Assembly (NCBI GenBank): GCA_010028615.1
Contig: RHAS01000003.1
Span: 1 to 15,413 of the forward strand
DNA length: 15,413 bases
Direction of reading: 5' to 3'
Source: Actinomycetota bacterium
Lineage (GTDB): Bacteria > Actinomycetota > Actinomycetes > Actinomycetales > Microbacteriaceae
Position numbers and translations under genes: made by a program
Notes under the pieces: generated by a model
The model's database searches: none
Told to the model about the DNA's origin: nothing
What the model saw: the letters and a program-made list of their open reading frames with translations, nothing else
Part shown: positions 13,131-15,413 of the stretch, piece by piece
Position numbering within the stretch: position 1 is the first letter of the stretch
Layout: the number at the start of each line of letters is the position of its first letter

Positions 13131-15413
13131 TTAGGGAGTTACGATTTGTTTGACTGGCGAGACTGAGATTTTGCCACTGCTGCTCTTATAAATTGCTACA
13201 AAGTTTAACTTGGTGCCAGTGGCAGGACCAGTCCCAGCCAGGCTGCGGTAGTCCCAGGTCATGCCGAAGCCTCTGGAATCATCGCTACCAATCACAGCCC
13301 AAGGACCATTGTTTTCCTTGACGGCAAAAGTGACAGTTCCAAGGTCAATGCCGGTCACTCCAGCGGAAAGGTTCACGGTCTTGCTGGCTGAATCCATAGC
13401 AGTATTTAGGCTAACCGTCTCAAGGCTGTCAGCAAGCGGAATTGGGCTGACTGCTTTGTATACCAGAGTCGATCTGGCTGGAACGGTGACTGAAATCTCA
13501 CCGGATACTGAGCTCGTTAGGCTGCCACTGCCAAGGAGGTTTTGCCAGCTGGAACTTGGAGTTGAGGTAGAAAGCTTCACAGCTCTAGATGAGCTGCCGC
13601 TGTTGAAGGCAACCAGATACTCAGTTCTGGTGTTCTTGTCGAATCTACTCAAGGCGAGGACATTGCCCTCAACCAATCTGGTGGTTTGTGAGCCGCTGGC
13701 TAGCGCTGGATGAGTCTTGCGCAGAGCATTCAGAGTAGTAATTCTGGTTGTCAGCGGGGTTGAAAGCGTAAGAGAAGACCCGGTCCCGATAGCACTTCCG
13801 AATACACGATCTTCTGAGCGCCACCAAGAAACTTGGGTTGGGAACATATCCTGGCGTGCCGACTTATCGCCACCTGTGCCAATCATTCCAACTTCATCGC
13901 CGTAATAAACGCTCGGAATTCCGCGGCTTAGGAACATCAGATCGTGGGCTAGTAATACCGATTGAGATCTTGTTGTGCCTGATTGGTTTAGTAGGTGTGC
14001 AGCTCTTCCCATATCGTGGTTGCCTAGGAATGTCACCATGTCGTATGGGCTCTTCTGTTTAGCGACAAAAAGATTATCCAGGGCATATAAATCTGCAAGG
14101 TTATTAGGTGTCGCACCAGAAGCAAAAGAGAGCGCTCTATTTTGGAATGCAAAATCTAGCAAAGAAGGCAATCCATATTTGCGTAGGTAGTTTGCCTGAG
14201 TGTTTATATCTGAATCGTAAAACTCTCCAAAGGCGAATAGCTTTTGACCTTTGGCAGTCATGCTTGCACTAGTCTGTTCAAGCATCTTTGGCCACCATTT
14301 TGCGAAGAATTGATTATCAACATGCTTAGCAGTATCAATTCTGAATCCGTCGACACCGAAGTCGTTAATCCACTTTGAGTAAACTTCGGCAAATCCATTT
14401 ATTACAGTGTCCGATTCGGTCTTGATGTCATCAAGTCCAAAGAAATCGCCGTTTTGAATTTGGAAGCTGTTTCCCCAATCGCTAACATTCCCCTGATTGT
14501 GATAGTTATTGATGTCGTTTAGCCAACTCGGGGATTTCAAATTGGTAGCCCAGCTTGGAATTTGCGCCGCGGAACTGGAGGAATTTCTAAAGCCGTACCA
14601 ACCGTCTCGGTAATTGATGATATCTCCCGTGTGGTTTACCACAATATCCAGAACTACCTTTATGCCTAAGCGGTGCGCACAATCAACGAAAGACTGAAAT
14701 TGAGCATTGGTTCCCCAACGCGGATCAATGGTGGTGAAATCGGTAATCCAGTAACCGTGGTAAGCCGCAGATCCACCTTGGACAAAGTTTTGCTTGAATG
14801 GGGGAGTAATCCAAACTGCCGTGAAACCAAGGCGCTTAAGCCTAGGTAGGCCATCTCCGAGACCGTCGGTGCGGCTACAACCATCTGAAAGTCCGGCTAG
14901 GTCGCCGCCGTGCGACCAGGCCGGATCTGCAGCGTCAAAGCCGCTGATAGAACGGTTTGAACTGTTTGTCCCGCCGGTGTCATTGGTCGGATCACCGTTT
15001 TTATAGCGGTCCGTCATAACAAAATAAATTGAGTCAGAAGCAAAGGAACTTCTCGGTGAGTCACTGGCTAGTGATTCTGCTTCAGCTGCTGTTAGCTCTT
15101 CAGCGGTGGTCTCAATGCCATTTAGTTGCGGTTTAGAAATTAGAACATTTCCATCGGCATCGGCTTTGCCAGATTCAATCCAAACTTCATGTCCTACTTT
15201 TTCAAGGTCAATAAATTGATTTACTGAACTCGGGTCTTTTAAATCACCCTTGTGAATAATAAAAGGCAACTTAGTGCTGAACTGCGACAGCGGGATGCTG
15301 AATGAGATTCCCCAACTATCGGGCCTTGATGATATTGGGCTCTTTGGTTTAGCCCAAGTTGTTGCGGTCACTGCTCCACCTACTGATGGTTCGTACCAAA
15401 CATGAATTCCCCA
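13131..15413 (-). CDS. Second secreted GH13 amylase/pullulanase-like enzyme (5' end outside window)
   Basis: Paralogue of the enzyme at 8876-11875, read right to left. The frame stays open to the window edge, where the first visible residues (WGIHVWYEPSVGGA) are the start of a PUD/CBM41-type domain, so signal peptide and N-terminal modules lie beyond 15413. The PUD part continues with FIIHKGD and EVWIESG. Then comes the GH13 barrel from DSIYFVMTDRYKNGD with DIVVNH, GFRIDTAKH (nucleophile Asp at 14334-14336), AFGEFYD (acid/base Glu at 14223-14225) and FLGNHD (Asp at 14013-14015). Spacings between these catalytic residues (37 and 70 codons) are identical to those in the paralogue. A C-terminal Ig-like module closes the protein. 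All catalytic residues are present, so it should be active; it is probably the first or an early gene of the unit. Confidence 0.92.
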   Translation of the reverse strand, partial: WGIHVWYEPSVGGAVTATTWAKPKSPISSRPDSWGISFSIPLSQFSTKLPFIIHKGDLKDPSSVNQFIDLEKVGHEVWIESGKADADGNVLISKPQLNGIETTAEELTAAEAESLASDSPRSSFASDSIYFVMTDRYKNGDPTNDTGGTNSSNRSISGFDAADPAWSHGGDLAGLSDGCSRTDGLGDGLPRLKRLGFTAVWITPPFKQNFVQGGSAAYHGYWITDFTTIDPRWGTNAQFQSFVDCAHRLGIKVVLDIVVNHTGDIINYRDGWYGFRNSSSSAAQIPSWATNLKSPSWLNDINNYHNQGNVSDWGNSFQIQNGDFFGLDDIKTESDTVINGFAEVYSKWINDFGVDGFRIDTAKHVDNQFFAKWWPKMLEQTSASMTAKGQKLFAFGEFYDSDINTQANYLRKYGLPSLLDFAFQNRALSFASGATPNNLADLYALDNLFVAKQKSPYDMVTFLGNHDMGRAAHLLNQSGTTRSQSVLLAHDLMFLSRGIPSVYYGDEVGMIGTGGDKSARQDMFPTQVSWWRSEDRVFGSAIGTGSSLTLSTPLTTRITTLNALRKTHPALASGSQTTRLVEGNVLALSRFDKNTRTEYLVAFNSGSSSRAVKLSTSTPSSSWQNLLGSGSLTSSVSGEISVTVPARSTLVYKAVSPIPLADSLETVSLNTAMDSASKTVNLSAGVTGIDLGTVTFAVKENNGPWAVIGSDDSRGFGMTWDYRSLAGTGPATGTKLNFVAIYKSSSGKISVSPVKQIVTP

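Noticed and set aside
13261..13713. 150-aa open frame on + strand opposite the partial amylase
   Set aside because: It is antisense to a GH13 gene with intact catalytic motifs and has no independent support.
1..15413. CRISPR array, insertion sequence, rRNA or riboswitch
   Set aside because: No regularly spaced repeats, transposase-like proteins, terminal inverted repeats, rRNA segments or familiar aptamer patterns were seen on either strand.

Overview
The window looks like chromosome from a free-living actinobacterium of moderate G+C. The best guess is a small-genome Microbacteriaceae of the freshwater Luna type (Rhodoluna/Aquiluna-like). Grounds are the actinobacterial Tad pilus gene order, GTG and TTG starts with stop/start overlaps, a CCA-encoding tRNA-Leu, and secreted starch-degrading enzymes. 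The taxonomic call is inference; the gene calls do not depend on it.

Layout. (1) Positions 1-3180, + strand: the 3' end of uracil-DNA glycosylase (ung), a phosphinothricin-acetyltransferase-like GNAT enzyme, and a secreted subtilisin (S8) protease with two fibronectin-III-like modules between propeptide and catalytic domain. (2) 3181-5019, + strand: a compact three-gene cassette made of a dual-OB-domain protein and two different DUF488 proteins. It has its own good promoter, which is embedded in an 11-bp inverted repeat, and it abuts the 3' end of a tRNA-Leu(UAG) gene on the - strand (5042-5125). In hand-counted lines it is more A+T-rich than its neighbours. This is the part most likely to be an under-described system. 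(3) 5205-8875, + strand: a Tad (type IVc) pilus operon in the order seen in mycobacteria (Rv3659c-Rv3654c): TadA ATPase, TadB, TadC, a 53-aa Flp-like pilin, TadE, a second TadE-like protein and an Rv3654c-like protein. All but one junction overlaps or nearly overlaps. (4) 8876-15413, - strand: two paralogous secreted GH13 amylase/pullulanase-like enzymes flanking a 12-TM major facilitator transporter. The downstream amylase has its own apparent promoter, overlapped by a LacI/MalR-type operator and without a Shine-Dalgarno sequence, which suggests a leaderless, sugar-regulated transcript. The upstream amylase runs off the right end of the window.

How the parts may work together: the amylases would cleave extracellular alpha-glucans to maltodextrins, under control of a LacI-family sugar sensor encoded elsewhere. 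The MFS protein may move a related product, but its substrate cannot be read from sequence. The Tad genes build a thin adhesive pilus; the TadZ/CpaE protein and the prepilin peptidase are not in the window and would have to be encoded elsewhere. The DUF488 cassette has no established function. Its conserved Cys-x7-Cys-His-Arg motif and OB folds suggest enzymatic or nucleic-acid-related work, possibly in a conflict or defence role.
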